Shown: positions 34,425 to 43,753, counted from the stretch's first letter. The stretch is DNA of 64,000 bases from an uncultured Collinsella sp. (GCA_900546825.1 UREE01000003.1:1-64000), one strand, 5' to 3'. Made by a program: numbers and translations. Notes: generated by a model from the sequence alone, not told the origin.

Positions 34425-36254
34425 GTGCGCAATCTCAAGATTCTGTTTTCCTATCTGGGGGCATACCGCCGCGATGCCATGCTCGGCGTGCTCTTTGTGA
34501 CGGCCGAGACGGCGCTCGAGCTGTTTATCCCGGTCATCATGGCAAATATCATCGATGTAGGCGTGCCCGCGGGCGACATCAACTACATGCTGTTGCAGGG
34601 CGCGTATATGCTGGTATGCGCCGCATGTTCGCTGCTGCTTGGCTTGGGCTATGCACGCACGTCCGCCCGCGTTGCCTCGGGGCTGGGCGCTAACCTGCGC
34701 GAGGCCGAGTATCGAAAGATCCAGACGCTCGCCTTTGGCAATCTGGATAACTACGACGCCAGCTCGCTCGTCACGCGCATGACCACCGATATCACTGTTA
34801 TTCAAAACGCCATCGGCAACGGCTTCCGCCCCATGGTGCGCGGGCCGGTAAATCTGGTCATGGGCCTCGTCTACGCTTTTGCGCTCTCGCGCGAGCTCGC
34901 GGCGGTCTTTGCCGTCATTCTGCCGATGCTCGCCATCGTGCTCGGTATCATTACCGTGCGCGTGAGCCCGCTCTACCGCCAACTCCAGACCTCGATGGAC
35001 CACCTCAACGGCGTGGTGCAAGAGGACCTTACCGCCGTGCGCGCCGTGAAGGCTTACGTGCGCGCCGAGCACGAGTGCGACAAGTTCGACACCGTCAATA
35101 CCGAGCTCGCCGGCACGGCGACCAAGACCTTCGGCACCGCCGTGCTCAACCTGCCGGTGTTCCAGCTCTCGATGTACGTGGCTGCGCTCTCGATCCTGTG
35201 GATTGGCGGCCGCATGATCATCGAAGGTCGCCTGGGCGTGGGCTCGCTCACGGGCTTTATGAGCTACGTGCTGCTGATCATGAACTCGCTCATGATGATT
35301 TCCAACGTGTTTTTGCTGCTCACGCGCGCTCTCACGAGTGTGGGCCGTATCGCAGAGGTGCTCGATGAAGAGCCCTTTATCGCCAATCCTGCGGGAGACC
35401 TCGCGACCGCGACGCCAGCGGACGGCAGTATCGAGTTTCGCGACGTTTCCTTTAAATACCGCGCGGATGCAGCCGAGGATGTGCTCGAGCATATCGACCT
35501 TTGCATCGAGAGCGGCTCGACGGTGGGCATCCTCGGCGGCACGGGCTCGGGCAAGAGCTCGCTTGTGCAGCTGATTGCGCGCCTGTACGACGCCACTGAG
35601 GGCACCGTACTTGTGGGCGGACACGACGTGCGCGACTACGACCTCGCGACCCTACGCGACGCCGTGGGCATTGTGCTGCAAAAGAACGTGCTGTTCACGG
35701 GTACCGTGCGCGAGAACCTGCAGTGGGGCAATCCGCAGGCATCGGACGATGAGCTCCTCGCGGCTTGCCGCGCGGCGTGCGTGGACGAGTTCCTCGATCG
35801 CATCGGCGGGCTGGACGGCGAGTTGGGTCAAGGCGGCGCCGGTGTTTCGGGTGGCCAGAAGCAACGCCTGTGCATCGCGCGCACGCTGCTCAAGCATCCG
35901 CGCGTGCTCATTTTTGATGACTCCACCAGCGCGGTCGATATGGCGACCGACGCCAAGATCCGCGAGCATATCGCTCGGATTCCCAATACGACGGTGATTG
36001 TCATCGCCCAGCGCATCGCGAGCGTCATGGATGCCGATCGCATTGTGGTGTTGGACGACGGTCGTGTCCACGGCGTGGGCACGCACGAGGAACTGCTGGC
36101 GGGCGACAACATCTACCAGGAGATTTACGCCTCGCAGATGGAGTTTGCGGGGAACGCGGACGCCGCCGGAGGCAGCGACGATGGCTGCGCGAACGATCCG
36201 TTTTTCTCCGTCCCCGGCGGATCACCCCTGGAAGGGGGTGAGCGTCATGCCTAA
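34425..36254 (+). CDS. ABC exporter half-transporter, degenerate-site subunit
   Basis: This 609-residue protein has an N-terminal six-helix exporter domain (about 10-300) and a C-terminal ATPase with Walker A GGTGSGKSS (about 370), signature VSGGQKQR and Walker B VLIFDDSTS. The catalytic glutamate after Walker B is replaced by Asp (DDSTS), as in the degenerate site of heterodimeric exporters such as TM287/288. The start is GTG after GGGGGATG. Its stop overlaps the next gene by 8 bases, so both subunits are made together. The substrate is unknown (drug, lipid or peptide). Confidence 0.9.
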   Translation: MRNLKILFSYLGAYRRDAMLGVLFVTAETALELFIPVIMANIIDVGVPAGDINYMLLQGAYMLVCAACSLLLGLGYARTSARVASGLGANLREAEYRKIQTLAFGNLDNYDASSLVTRMTTDITVIQNAIGNGFRPMVRGPVNLVMGLVYAFALSRELAAVFAVILPMLAIVLGIITVRVSPLYRQLQTSMDHLNGVVQEDLTAVRAVKAYVRAEHECDKFDTVNTELAGTATKTFGTAVLNLPVFQLSMYVAALSILWIGGRMIIEGRLGVGSLTGFMSYVLLIMNSLMMISNVFLLLTRALTSVGRIAEVLDEEPFIANPAGDLATATPADGSIEFRDVSFKYRADAAEDVLEHIDLCIESGSTVGILGGTGSGKSSLVQLIARLYDATEGTVLVGGHDVRDYDLATLRDAVGIVLQKNVLFTGTVRENLQWGNPQASDDELLAACRAACVDEFLDRIGGLDGELGQGGAGVSGGQKQRLCIARTLLKHPRVLIFDDSTSAVDMATDAKIREHIARIPNTTVIVIAQRIASVMDADRIVVLDDGRVHGVGTHEELLAGDNIYQEIYASQMEFAGNADAAGGSDDGCANDPFFSVPGGSPLEGGERHA

Positions 36255-38145
36255 GACCGCAGCCCAAGCACGCCCGGCCGACCTCAAGCGCACGGTGCGC
36301 CGCTTGCTCTCCTACATGGGGCATGCCAAGTTCTCGTTGCTCGCGGTGGGCGTGCTCGCCTCCGTCGCCGCCATCGCGAGCCTCGCCGGCACCTACATGG
36401 TGCGCCCCATCGTTAACGGTTTGGCCACGGGCGGGGAGGAACTGCTTGCCAAGCAGGTCATCCTGACGGCGATCATCTACGCCGCGGGCGTGCTTTCGGC
36501 CCTGGGCTACTCACAGATTATGGTGCGTGCGGCCCAACGCGTGGTGTCCGATATTCGACGCGACCTGTTCGCGCACATCCAGACGCTGCCGCTCAGTTAT
36601 TTTGACAGCACGCGCTCGGGCGACATCATGAGCTTTTTCACCAACGACGTCGACACCGTCTCCGAGGCGCTCAACAACAGCTTTGCCAACGTGATTCAGG
36701 CCGCCATTCAGGTTGTGGGCACCACGGCCATGCTCATCATCCTCAACTGGCAGCTCACGATTATCACGCTCGTGTGCGATGCGGCCATTGTGCTGTATGC
36801 GCGCTACTCGGGCGCGCGCTCTAAGCGCTTCTTTGCCGCCCAGCAGGCATCGCTTGGCGACTTGGACGGATATATCGAAGAGATGGTCTCGGGCCAAAAG
36901 GTCATCAAGGTCTTTAACCGCGAGGCAGCGAATGTTGCCGGCTTCGCCTGCCGCAACGACGAGCTTCGCCGTACCGGCACCGCCGCCGTGAGCTATGCCA
37001 ACTCCATGGTGCCCATGACCGTCGTGATTGGCTACGTCAACTATGCCATCGTCGCCGTGGCGGGCGGCATGCTCTGCATCAAGGGACTCGCCGATGTAGG
37101 TGCGCTCGCGAGCTATCTGGTCTTTGTACGCCAGGCGGCCATGCCCATCAACCAGTTTACGCAGCTTGGCAACTTCTTGCTCAACGCGTTGGCCGGCGCT
37201 GAGCGCCTGTTTGCGGCCATGGATCTTGAGCCCGAGGTGGACGAGGGTTGCGTGCAGCTGGTGCAGACGGGCGACGCTGCGTGGGCATGGAAGATTCCCG
37301 AGGGCCAGGGCGTGGGCGCGTACGGGCACCTGCATGATGTGGCTGCCGTTGATGAGTCGGGCCGTGCGGTGGCTGCCGACGGCACCGAGCTCACGTGCGG
37401 CTTGGTCCCACTTGCCGGCGACGTGCGCTTCCATGCCGTGGACTTTTCCTACGTGCCAGGCACCCGTGTGCTCACGGATCTCAACCTGTTTGCCAAGCCG
37501 GGCCAAAAGATCGCCTTTGTGGGCTCCACAGGCGCAGGTAAGACGACCATCACCAACCTCATCAACCGCTTCTACGAGGTCGATGACGGCGAGATCACGT
37601 ACGACGGCATTGACGTCAAGCACATTGCCAAGGCCAGCCTGCGCGGATCGCTCGGCATTGTGCTGCAGGACACGCACCTGTTTAGCGGCACCATTGCGCA
37701 GAACATCCGCTTTGGCAAGCTCGACGCGACTGACGAGGAGGTGCGCGCCGCAGCCGAGGCAGCCTGCGCGGATTCGTTTATCCGCCGCCTGCCTAGAGGG
37801 TACGACACACCGGTTACGGCCGACGGCGCCAACCTGTCGCAGGGCCAACGCCAGCTGCTCGCCATTGCGCGCGTGGCTGTTGCCGACCCGCCCGTGCTCA
37901 TCTTGGACGAGGCCACGAGCTCTATCGACACGCGCACCGAAAAGCTCATCGAGCGCGGCATGGACCGCATCATGCGTGGCCGCACCACGTTTATGATCGC
38001 GCACCGCCTGTCTACCGTCCGCGACGCCGACGCCATCATGGTCCTCGAACACGGCCGCATCATCGAGCGCGGCACGCACGAAGAGCTGCTCGCCCAGCAC
38101 GGCGAGTACTGGCAGCTGGCGCATGGCTTAAAAGAGTTGGATTAA
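36247..38145 (+). CDS. ABC exporter half-transporter, catalytic-site subunit
   Basis: This 632-residue partner of the preceding gene starts with ATG inside its 3' end (8-base overlap, GGAAGGGGG upstream). The transmembrane domain (about 20-320) is followed by an unusual insert of about 60 residues before the ATPase, which has Walker A GSTGAGKTT (about 430), signature LSQGQRQ and Walker B LILDEATSS with an intact glutamate. Together they form a heterodimeric exporter with one active and one degenerate site. A longer frame upstream is an overlap artefact. Confidence 0.9.
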   Translation: MPKTAAQARPADLKRTVRRLLSYMGHAKFSLLAVGVLASVAAIASLAGTYMVRPIVNGLATGGEELLAKQVILTAIIYAAGVLSALGYSQIMVRAAQRVVSDIRRDLFAHIQTLPLSYFDSTRSGDIMSFFTNDVDTVSEALNNSFANVIQAAIQVVGTTAMLIILNWQLTIITLVCDAAIVLYARYSGARSKRFFAAQQASLGDLDGYIEEMVSGQKVIKVFNREAANVAGFACRNDELRRTGTAAVSYANSMVPMTVVIGYVNYAIVAVAGGMLCIKGLADVGALASYLVFVRQAAMPINQFTQLGNFLLNALAGAERLFAAMDLEPEVDEGCVQLVQTGDAAWAWKIPEGQGVGAYGHLHDVAAVDESGRAVAADGTELTCGLVPLAGDVRFHAVDFSYVPGTRVLTDLNLFAKPGQKIAFVGSTGAGKTTITNLINRFYEVDDGEITYDGIDVKHIAKASLRGSLGIVLQDTHLFSGTIAQNIRFGKLDATDEEVRAAAEAACADSFIRRLPRGYDTPVTADGANLSQGQRQLLAIARVAVADPPVLILDEATSSIDTRTEKLIERGMDRIMRGRTTFMIAHRLSTVRDADAIMVLEHGRIIERGTHEELLAQHGEYWQLAHGLKELD

Positions 38146-38193
38146 CCCGTTCGAACACGATGCTTTGGCCCTCCGTGCCTCTCACCTCGCCTC

Positions 38194-38258
38194 AAACCAT
38201 CACAACATTCGACGTTTTTTGCCAAAATCGGAAAAAGCATCGAATGTTGTGATGGTTT
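38194..38258. repeat. Family A hairpin, copy 1
   Basis: A perfect 19-base stem (38194-38212 with 38240-38258, AAACCATCACAACATTCGA) has partial pairing inside and TTTTT at its end. It lies 48 bases after the ABC exporter stop and is nearly identical to copy 2 on the far side of the next gene. Confidence 0.88.
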
Positions 38259-38359
38259 TTCTACCACTCGATCGGGTGGAATCGCTTTCTTGCGCACGAA
38301 GGTGTGCGGACCCGTGAGCAGGGGAATAAGGTTGGTTATCCGACTCCATTGGAGGGCTC

Positions 38360-39397
38360 ATGGACCTGCCGATCGTCCTGTCCCATAAGACTGCCTGGCT
38401 GTACCACAACGTGGCGCGCCCGTCCGAGCCGCTCTCGCGAGCAAGCAGCCTATACGATGAGGACTCGCTTGCTAACGAGGCGGAGCCGACCGCGAGCCTG
38501 CCCAAATTGGGACTCGATGCCAAGGGGCTGAGGGCTTCAACGGCAGTTGGGATCGTTACCGACTATCTGGTTTCGCTTGGTATTCCACGAGAAGAGCTCG
38601 ATCATATCGATACGCTCGTCAACTTCGATTTTGAGCGCTCGACGCCGGCTGGATTTAGGTGCCACGTGTTTGGGGCGCCGGTGCCTCCAGGCCATCTTAT
38701 CGAGGTTGCGGAGGGCCTTCTGGTGGTTGATGAGGCCATGTGCTTTGTCCAAGCGGGTTCGTGGATGAGCGAACCCGAGCAGCTGGAATATGGGTATGAA
38801 ATCTGCGCCCGATACCATTTGGATCATCTGTCGACGGACGATTATGTCGAGATGGGGCAGAGGTATACCGTTGCCGACTTGATTGCCTATTGCAATGAGA
38901 ACCGATCTCGTCAGGGGGCTATACGCGCGGCCGCCGTGCTCAGGCGCGTGCACGATGGCGCGCGGTCGCCCATGGAGACGGCCACCGCAATCATGGTCGT
39001 AGCAAAACGTTCCCAGGGCGGGCTGGGATACGCCAAGATCGAGCTCAACCATCGGGTCGATGTTCCCAGCGAGTTCAAGTATCTCGCAAAGGCCGGGTAT
39101 TTCGAGATTGACGTATATGCGCCTGCGAGCGGTACGGGGATTGAATACAACGGCTCGGACCATCTTGATAAACAGCGCAGCGCGTCGGATGCGGAGCGCA
39201 TGACCGTGCTGAGCGCGCTGGGCTTTAGGATGATCGTCCTCACCGGGACTCAGTTTGCCCACCAGCTGCAATTGCACCGGGCGATGAACGCCATCGCGCT
39301 CGCTATGGGTCTTAAGTGCGACCGAAGCGAAGCGTTCCAGAAACGTCAGAACGACCTGCGAGAATTCGTGATTCGGCACTGGGACGGCGGCCTCTAG
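38360..39397 (+). CDS. Coriobacteriia-type protein with a PD-(D/E)XK (DUF559/Vsr-like) C-terminal domain
   Basis: Function unknown; 345 residues. The N-terminal half (about 60-200) resembles the all-alpha/beta region seen in AbiEi-like and DUF559-linked proteins (LIEVAEGLLVVDEAMCFVQ). A GARSPMETATAI segment leads to a restriction-endonuclease-like domain (about 225-335): EIDVYAP with Asp251, then GIEYNGSDH with Glu262 and an Asn at 264 where relatives often have Asp, and GFRMIVLTGTQF as the last strand. Such proteins often occur as many paralogues in Collinsella and relatives (from memory). Near-identical Family A hairpins lie on both sides. A nuclease activity is inferred only. Confidence 0.65.
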   Translation: MDLPIVLSHKTAWLYHNVARPSEPLSRASSLYDEDSLANEAEPTASLPKLGLDAKGLRASTAVGIVTDYLVSLGIPREELDHIDTLVNFDFERSTPAGFRCHVFGAPVPPGHLIEVAEGLLVVDEAMCFVQAGSWMSEPEQLEYGYEICARYHLDHLSTDDYVEMGQRYTVADLIAYCNENRSRQGAIRAAAVLRRVHDGARSPMETATAIMVVAKRSQGGLGYAKIELNHRVDVPSEFKYLAKAGYFEIDVYAPASGTGIEYNGSDHLDKQRSASDAERMTVLSALGFRMIVLTGTQFAHQLQLHRAMNAIALAMGLKCDRSEAFQKRQNDLREFVIRHWDGGL

Positions 39398-39437
39398 GGG
39401 CGTTTTGGTCCTTCTACGGGGTGCCGTGGGCAGGCAG

Positions 39438-39499
39438 ACCATCACAACATTCGACGTTTTTTTGCCAAAAACGGGAAAAGCATCGAATGTTGTGATGGT
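39438..39499. repeat. Family A hairpin, copy 2
   Basis: A perfect 17-base stem (39438-39454 with 39483-39499) in the same orientation as copy 1, with an almost identical loop. It starts 41 bases after the nuclease-like gene. Confidence 0.88.
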
Positions 39500-39633
39500 T
39501 TGTATGCTGAGGATGGGCTTGGAAAGTCCGTTTTGCTCGAAGCGACCTGTCCTGTCGTACGGGTGTCGGCATGATTCTCCCGTGCGGTATTATGTTTTCC
39601 GAAGAATAAAACGCCGCGTGAGGGGAGGGCTGC

Positions 39634-40689
39634 GTGGACGGGCACGTGCAACATGACGGCTTTGGCCGCGATATCAACTACCTGCGCATTGCCGTTACCG
39701 ACAAGTGCAATTTCCGCTGCATTTACTGCATGCCGGCCGATGGCGTGGCACCCCGCGCACACGATGAGCTTCTCAGCGCCGAGGAGATTGCCCGCTTTGT
39801 GCGCTTGGTGGCGGGGGAGGGCATTCGCCGCGTGCGCCTGACGGGCGGCGAGCCGCTGGTCAGCCGCCGTATCATCCCGCTTATTCGCGACATCCGCGCG
39901 ATCCCGCAGATCGAGGACATCTCGCTTACCACCAACGGCGCCTTGCTGCCCAAGCTGGCGCCGCAGCTCAAAGACGCGGGGCTTAACCGCGTCAACATCT
40001 CGCTCGACACGCTCGACCCTACGCTTTTTGGAAAGATCACGCGCCTGGGTCGACTCGAGCAGACCATGGCTGGCATCGACGCGGCGCTGGCTTGGGGCTT
40101 TGAGCCCGTTAAGGTCAACTGCGTTGTGGTGCGCCGACTCAACCAGGATGTGGCGGCTCTCGCGCGTCTGACTATCGACCGTCCCATTCACCTGCGCTTT
40201 ATCGAATACATGCCTATTGGCGACGAGCACACGAGCTCGCATTGCGCTGTGGACCCGCATGCGCCCGCGCTCAATCCGGCGCTGTGGGATGCGAGCGACA
40301 CCGTGCCGAGTGACGAGCTGCGGGCGCGCATCAATGCCGGGGCCGCCGCGACGGGATTGGGCGAGCTCGAGCCGCTCGACATCAACGACGCTCCTGCCGG
40401 CGCGGGCCCTGCGCGCTACTGGCACTTTCCGGGCGCGGCGGGAACGGTCGGCTTCATTAGCGCCATGTCCAACCATTTTTGCGCGAATTGCAACCGTCTG
40501 CGCCTGACGGCCGATGGCAGCGTGCGTCCGTGCCTGTTCAGCGATGCCGAGTATTCGGTGCGCGATGCCCTGCGCCGTGGTGATGATATGCAGGTACTTT
40601 CGATTTGGCGCGATGCCGTGGCCCACAAACCGCAGGAACACGCGATAATTGAGGGCACGCAACGATTTATGTCCCAAATCGGAGGATGA
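39634..40689 (+). CDS. moaA: GTP 3',8-cyclase (molybdenum cofactor biosynthesis)
   Basis: This radical SAM enzyme starts molybdopterin synthesis together with MoaC. The 351 residues carry the SAM cluster motif CNFRCIYC (Cys25, 29, 32) and a second cluster near the C-terminus (FCANCNRLRLT, then VRPC). The start is GTG after GAGGGGAGGG. The C-terminus lacks a clear terminal GG after the fold but ends QIGG, as expected for MoaA. The moaC-mobB gene starts 4 bases after the stop. Confidence 0.94.
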   Translation: MDGHVQHDGFGRDINYLRIAVTDKCNFRCIYCMPADGVAPRAHDELLSAEEIARFVRLVAGEGIRRVRLTGGEPLVSRRIIPLIRDIRAIPQIEDISLTTNGALLPKLAPQLKDAGLNRVNISLDTLDPTLFGKITRLGRLEQTMAGIDAALAWGFEPVKVNCVVVRRLNQDVAALARLTIDRPIHLRFIEYMPIGDEHTSSHCAVDPHAPALNPALWDASDTVPSDELRARINAGAAATGLGELEPLDINDAPAGAGPARYWHFPGAAGTVGFISAMSNHFCANCNRLRLTADGSVRPCLFSDAEYSVRDALRRGDDMQVLSIWRDAVAHKPQEHAIIEGTQRFMSQIGG

Positions 40690-40693
40690 TCAT

Positions 40694-41998
40694 ATGGCCA
40701 AGAGCAGGTACGCCGATGCCACCAAGGCCGCTCGCAGGGCCGCGATGTCTGCCCACAAAGCCACGGCTGCGGCGAATACAGGCAACGCCGCCGTGCCCGC
40801 GCAGCCGACTGCCAGTGCTGCCACCGAGCCCGCCCGCGACGCCCGTCGCGATGAGCTGACGCACGTGGATGCCAAGGGCGAGGTACGCATGGTCGACGTG
40901 TCCGACAAGGCCGAGACTCATCGCATTGCCATCGCCGAGGGCACCATCCTCATGCACCCCGAGACGCAGGCCATGGTACTGCAGGACCGCGCCAAAAAGG
41001 GCGATGTGCTCGCCTGCGCGCGCGTGGCGGGCATTATGGCCATCAAGCGCACGAGCGACATCATTCCCATGTGCCATCCGCTGCTCATTACCAAGAGCAA
41101 GTGCGACATTGCGCCCATCGCTGCGGCGGGGACGCCGGCCGAGGACGTGCCCGAGGGCTGGGCGCCGGCGCGCGCGGACGGGCAGGTTGGCTTTCACGTA
41201 CTGGTTACGGCCGGCGTGACGGGCAAGACGGGTATTGAGATGGAGGCCCTGACCGGCGCGAGTGCCGCGTGCCTAACGATCTATGACATGTGCAAGGCCG
41301 TCGATCGCGGCATGGAGATCGTCGACGTGCGTCTGCTGCACAAGGAGGGCGGCCGCTCGGGCGTATGGGACCGCGCAGAGCGTCAGGCCGCTGCTGTTGA
41401 GGCCGTGGGAGCCGCGGGCGATGCACCCGCGAGCGCACCCGTCGCCGTCGCGCCCGCAGCTCCCACTCCGGCCGTCCCCGCGATCGCGTTTATCGGCTAC
41501 CAGAACTCGGGCAAGACCACGCTCGTCGAGAAGGCTATCGCCGAGCTCACCCGCCGCGGCCTGCGCGTGGGTTCTCTCAAGCATCACGGGCACCACGGCT
41601 TTGATATCGACGTGCCCGCTAAGGACACCTGGCGCCATCACCAGGCCGGATCCAAGCACGTGGGACTCATCTGCGCCACGCGCTGGGCGGAGTACGCCGA
41701 CACGCGCGAGGAGGACGAGATGCCCGCGCGCGAGCTGCTGTCGCGTTACAACGATGTCGACGTGGTGATCATCGAGGGCTACAAGACCGAGGGCTTCGAC
41801 AACATCGTGGTAGCGCGCTCCGGTGTCGACCGTCTGCGCGGCAAGAGCTCGCTCGACCTGGTCGACGGTCACACGCTGGCGCTTGCCTGCAACGAGGCCC
41901 TGGCGCGCCAGGCCTTCGACGCCGGCTTTGCGACCCGAGCCATCAACATCAACGACGCCCGAGCCATCTGCGATCTGATTCAGGACCATCTGGCCTAA
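40694..41998 (+). CDS. moaC: MoaC-MobB fusion protein
   Basis: This 434-residue fusion has a low-complexity Ala-rich N-terminus (1 to about 50), then MoaC (about 55-220), cyclic pyranopterin monophosphate synthase, with MCHPLLITKSKCDI and EMEALTGASAACLTIYDMCK split around its active site. After an Ala/Pro linker (about 235-260) comes MobB (about 262-434), a GTP-binding adaptor for molybdenum dinucleotide cofactor, with Walker A GYQNSGKTT and IIEGYKTEG. GGAGGA overlaps the moaA stop. The fusion links early and late cofactor steps in one chain. Confidence 0.9.
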   Translation: MAKSRYADATKAARRAAMSAHKATAAANTGNAAVPAQPTASAATEPARDARRDELTHVDAKGEVRMVDVSDKAETHRIAIAEGTILMHPETQAMVLQDRAKKGDVLACARVAGIMAIKRTSDIIPMCHPLLITKSKCDIAPIAAAGTPAEDVPEGWAPARADGQVGFHVLVTAGVTGKTGIEMEALTGASAACLTIYDMCKAVDRGMEIVDVRLLHKEGGRSGVWDRAERQAAAVEAVGAAGDAPASAPVAVAPAAPTPAVPAIAFIGYQNSGKTTLVEKAIAELTRRGLRVGSLKHHGHHGFDIDVPAKDTWRHHQAGSKHVGLICATRWAEYADTREEDEMPARELLSRYNDVDVVIIEGYKTEGFDNIVVARSGVDRLRGKSSLDLVDGHTLALACNEALARQAFDAGFATRAININDARAICDLIQDHLA

Positions 41999-42037
41999 AA
42001 CCTGCCAAAAAGGGACAGGTTTATTTTGGCAGGTTTT
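41997..42037 (+). terminator. Hairpin at the moaC-mobB stop codon
   Basis: A perfect 14-base stem (41997-42010 with 42024-42037; arm AAAACCTGCCAAAA) has a loop starting AGGGACAGG and TTTT at the end. The loop core matches the Family B hairpins even though the stem differs. Confidence 0.8.
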
Positions 42038-42043
42038 ATCTGG

Positions 42044-42098
42044 GCAAACGTCATTTCCACCACAAAGGGGCCAGGCACCTTTGTGGTGGTTTTTGCTT
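42044..42098. repeat. Family B hairpin, copy 2
   Basis: A perfect 12-base stem (42057-42068 with 42078-42089) is followed by TTTTT. About 55 bases from GCAAACGTCA to GCTTTG match copy 3 at 43612-43668 with one difference, one on each side of the MFS gene. Confidence 0.88.
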
Positions 42099-42262
42099 TG
42101 GTAGATGTGTGGGACATGCCTTACAATCTACCAAGTAGTTCATGACGGGCGAAAACGGAGAGAAGGGGCTTGATGTGTCCTTAATGTTTCATGCGGATAG
42201 ATTGATTTGACAGACGGTGGCGAATGCCCACCGCCCGTATTCGTATGAAACAAGGAGTCTCC

Positions 42263-43543
42263 ATGCTCGCCTCTCTTTTCTCAAAACCTCAATCATCGCT
42301 GTCCACGCAGGCTAAACGCCTGGTGGCCATGCGCTTTCTCATTTACACCGGTTTTCAGACCAGTTATTTTATCGGCGTCATCGGAACGCTCACCTATACG
42401 GATGACGCTTCGGTCGTCGCGACATCGCTGGCCGTCCTGTTCATGAACGTCTTTGTGATCCTGGGATCCTTTGCGGGCGGCGCGGCGCTCGATGCCTGGG
42501 GTCCGCGCCGTCATTTCTTGCTGAGCATCGTCGGCACGCTTGTAACCGGCACGGCAATCATTGCCTTTGGTGGTGCGACCGGCATTGTCCTGCTCGGCGC
42601 GGTGCTCCTAGGCTTTACGATGGGATTTGCCCAACCCATCGCCACATCTTATCCGGCCTACCTCACCGACGACCCCGTCGAGCTCAAAGACATCAACTCC
42701 GCCATCGCCATGTTTTCAAACGTGAGCATCATTGTTGGCCCCATGCTGGGCGGCTTTGTCGCGGCGGCTGCGTCGTCGCGCGCGGTCTTCGTGCTCATGA
42801 TGCTCTCTACCGTGTTGGCGTTCGTCGTTGGTTGGGGCTTTAGGCCGCAGACCAGCCATGTCGCCGGGGATGCGGATGCCGATTCGGCAGAGGAAGGGGA
42901 GCGTGCGGGACGAAGCTCCAACCCCAGCACGTCCGCCCGCGCTACCTTCGCAGCCAGCATCAAGACAGTCTTCACCAACAGCGTTCTCGCCCTGCTGTTT
43001 TGCATCATTTTTCTTTCGAACTTTGGCTACGGAGCCTTCGATCCGCTCGAGTCGTTCTTCTACCGCGATGTCCTGCACGTCGGCGTTGAGTGGATGGGCT
43101 GGCTCTCGTCGGCCTGCGGTGTGGGCGCGGTGCTGGGCGCCGTGGTTGCGCTTCGGATGCCGCCGCACCTGGTCAACCTTAAAACACTGCTCGTGGCGCT
43201 CATGTCCGTGGGCCTGGGAAGTCTGCTCTATGTGGGGACGCCGTACGTGGGCGTGGCCCTCGTCGGCCAGATTGCCTTGGGCATAGCCTGGGGTGTCGTC
43301 AACCCGCTCCACAACACCATCGTGCAAACGACGGCTCCGCTCGAGCAGCTCGGCCGTGTGAACTCGGTCATGGGCTTTGGCAATATGTTTGCCGGCGTGG
43401 CCCCGCTGGCGATTGCCCCGTGGCTGGCGGCGACGTTTGGCGTGCAGCAGACGCTCATCGGAGCAGGCATGGTCGTGACGGCAGTCCCCGCGGCGTTGCT
43501 GCTGTTTGGGCGCCGGCATTTTGATCGTGCCGCAAGGCAGTAA
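42263..43543 (+). CDS. Major facilitator superfamily transporter
   Basis: This 426-residue membrane protein has about 12 hydrophobic segments in two halves separated by a charged loop (near residues 205-240, DADSAEEGERAGRSS). The first half shows GGAALDAWGPRRHFLLS, a variant of the MFS loop-2 motif. It resembles drug or metabolite exporters of the MFS_1/enterobactin-exporter type, but the substrate is unknown. AAGGAG precedes the chosen ATG. A hairpin (CGGTGG ... CCACCG) lies in the leader, and Family B hairpins flank the gene. Confidence 0.82.
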   Translation: MLASLFSKPQSSLSTQAKRLVAMRFLIYTGFQTSYFIGVIGTLTYTDDASVVATSLAVLFMNVFVILGSFAGGAALDAWGPRRHFLLSIVGTLVTGTAIIAFGGATGIVLLGAVLLGFTMGFAQPIATSYPAYLTDDPVELKDINSAIAMFSNVSIIVGPMLGGFVAAAASSRAVFVLMMLSTVLAFVVGWGFRPQTSHVAGDADADSAEEGERAGRSSNPSTSARATFAASIKTVFTNSVLALLFCIIFLSNFGYGAFDPLESFFYRDVLHVGVEWMGWLSSACGVGAVLGAVVALRMPPHLVNLKTLLVALMSVGLGSLLYVGTPYVGVALVGQIALGIAWGVVNPLHNTIVQTTAPLEQLGRVNSVMGFGNMFAGVAPLAIAPWLAATFGVQQTLIGAGMVVTAVPAALLLFGRRHFDRAARQ

Positions 43544-43545
43544 AA

Positions 43546-43604
43546 CCCATCACAACATTCGATGAAAATCGCGATTTTGCCGAAAAACATCGAATGTTGT
43601 GATG
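43546..43604. repeat. Family A hairpin, copy 3
   Basis: A perfect 17-base stem (43546-43562 with 43588-43604) starts 3 bases after the MFS stop. Its loop (GAAAATCGCGATTTTGCCG) defines a subtype shared with copy 4 at 53803, and is close to the reverse complement of the loop in copies 1 and 2. Confidence 0.88.
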
Positions 43605-43611
43605 GTTTGGC

Positions 43612-43668
43612 CCGCAAACGTCACTTCCACCACAAAGGGGCCAGGCACCTTTGTGGTGGTTTTTGCTT
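43612..43668. repeat. Family B hairpin, copy 3
   Basis: A perfect 12-base stem (43627-43638 with 43648-43659) and TTTTT, directly after the Family A hairpin. Nearly identical to copy 2. Confidence 0.88.
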
Positions 43669-43753
43669 TGACGGGCCGCGCCTGCGCCTTGGTATACCAT
43701 GTACGCCGTTTGCGAATACACCCCACACCGCCGCACAACCCAGAAAGGCCCCC

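Noticed and set aside
35998..36246. N-terminal extension of the second ABC exporter subunit
   Set aside because: It overlaps the preceding ATPase domain out of frame; the ATG at 36247 has a good ribosome site and gives a normal ABC N-terminus.
43562..43753. N-terminal extension of the HAD phosphatase
   Set aside because: It runs through two hairpin repeats; motif I sits at its usual position if translation starts at 43754.
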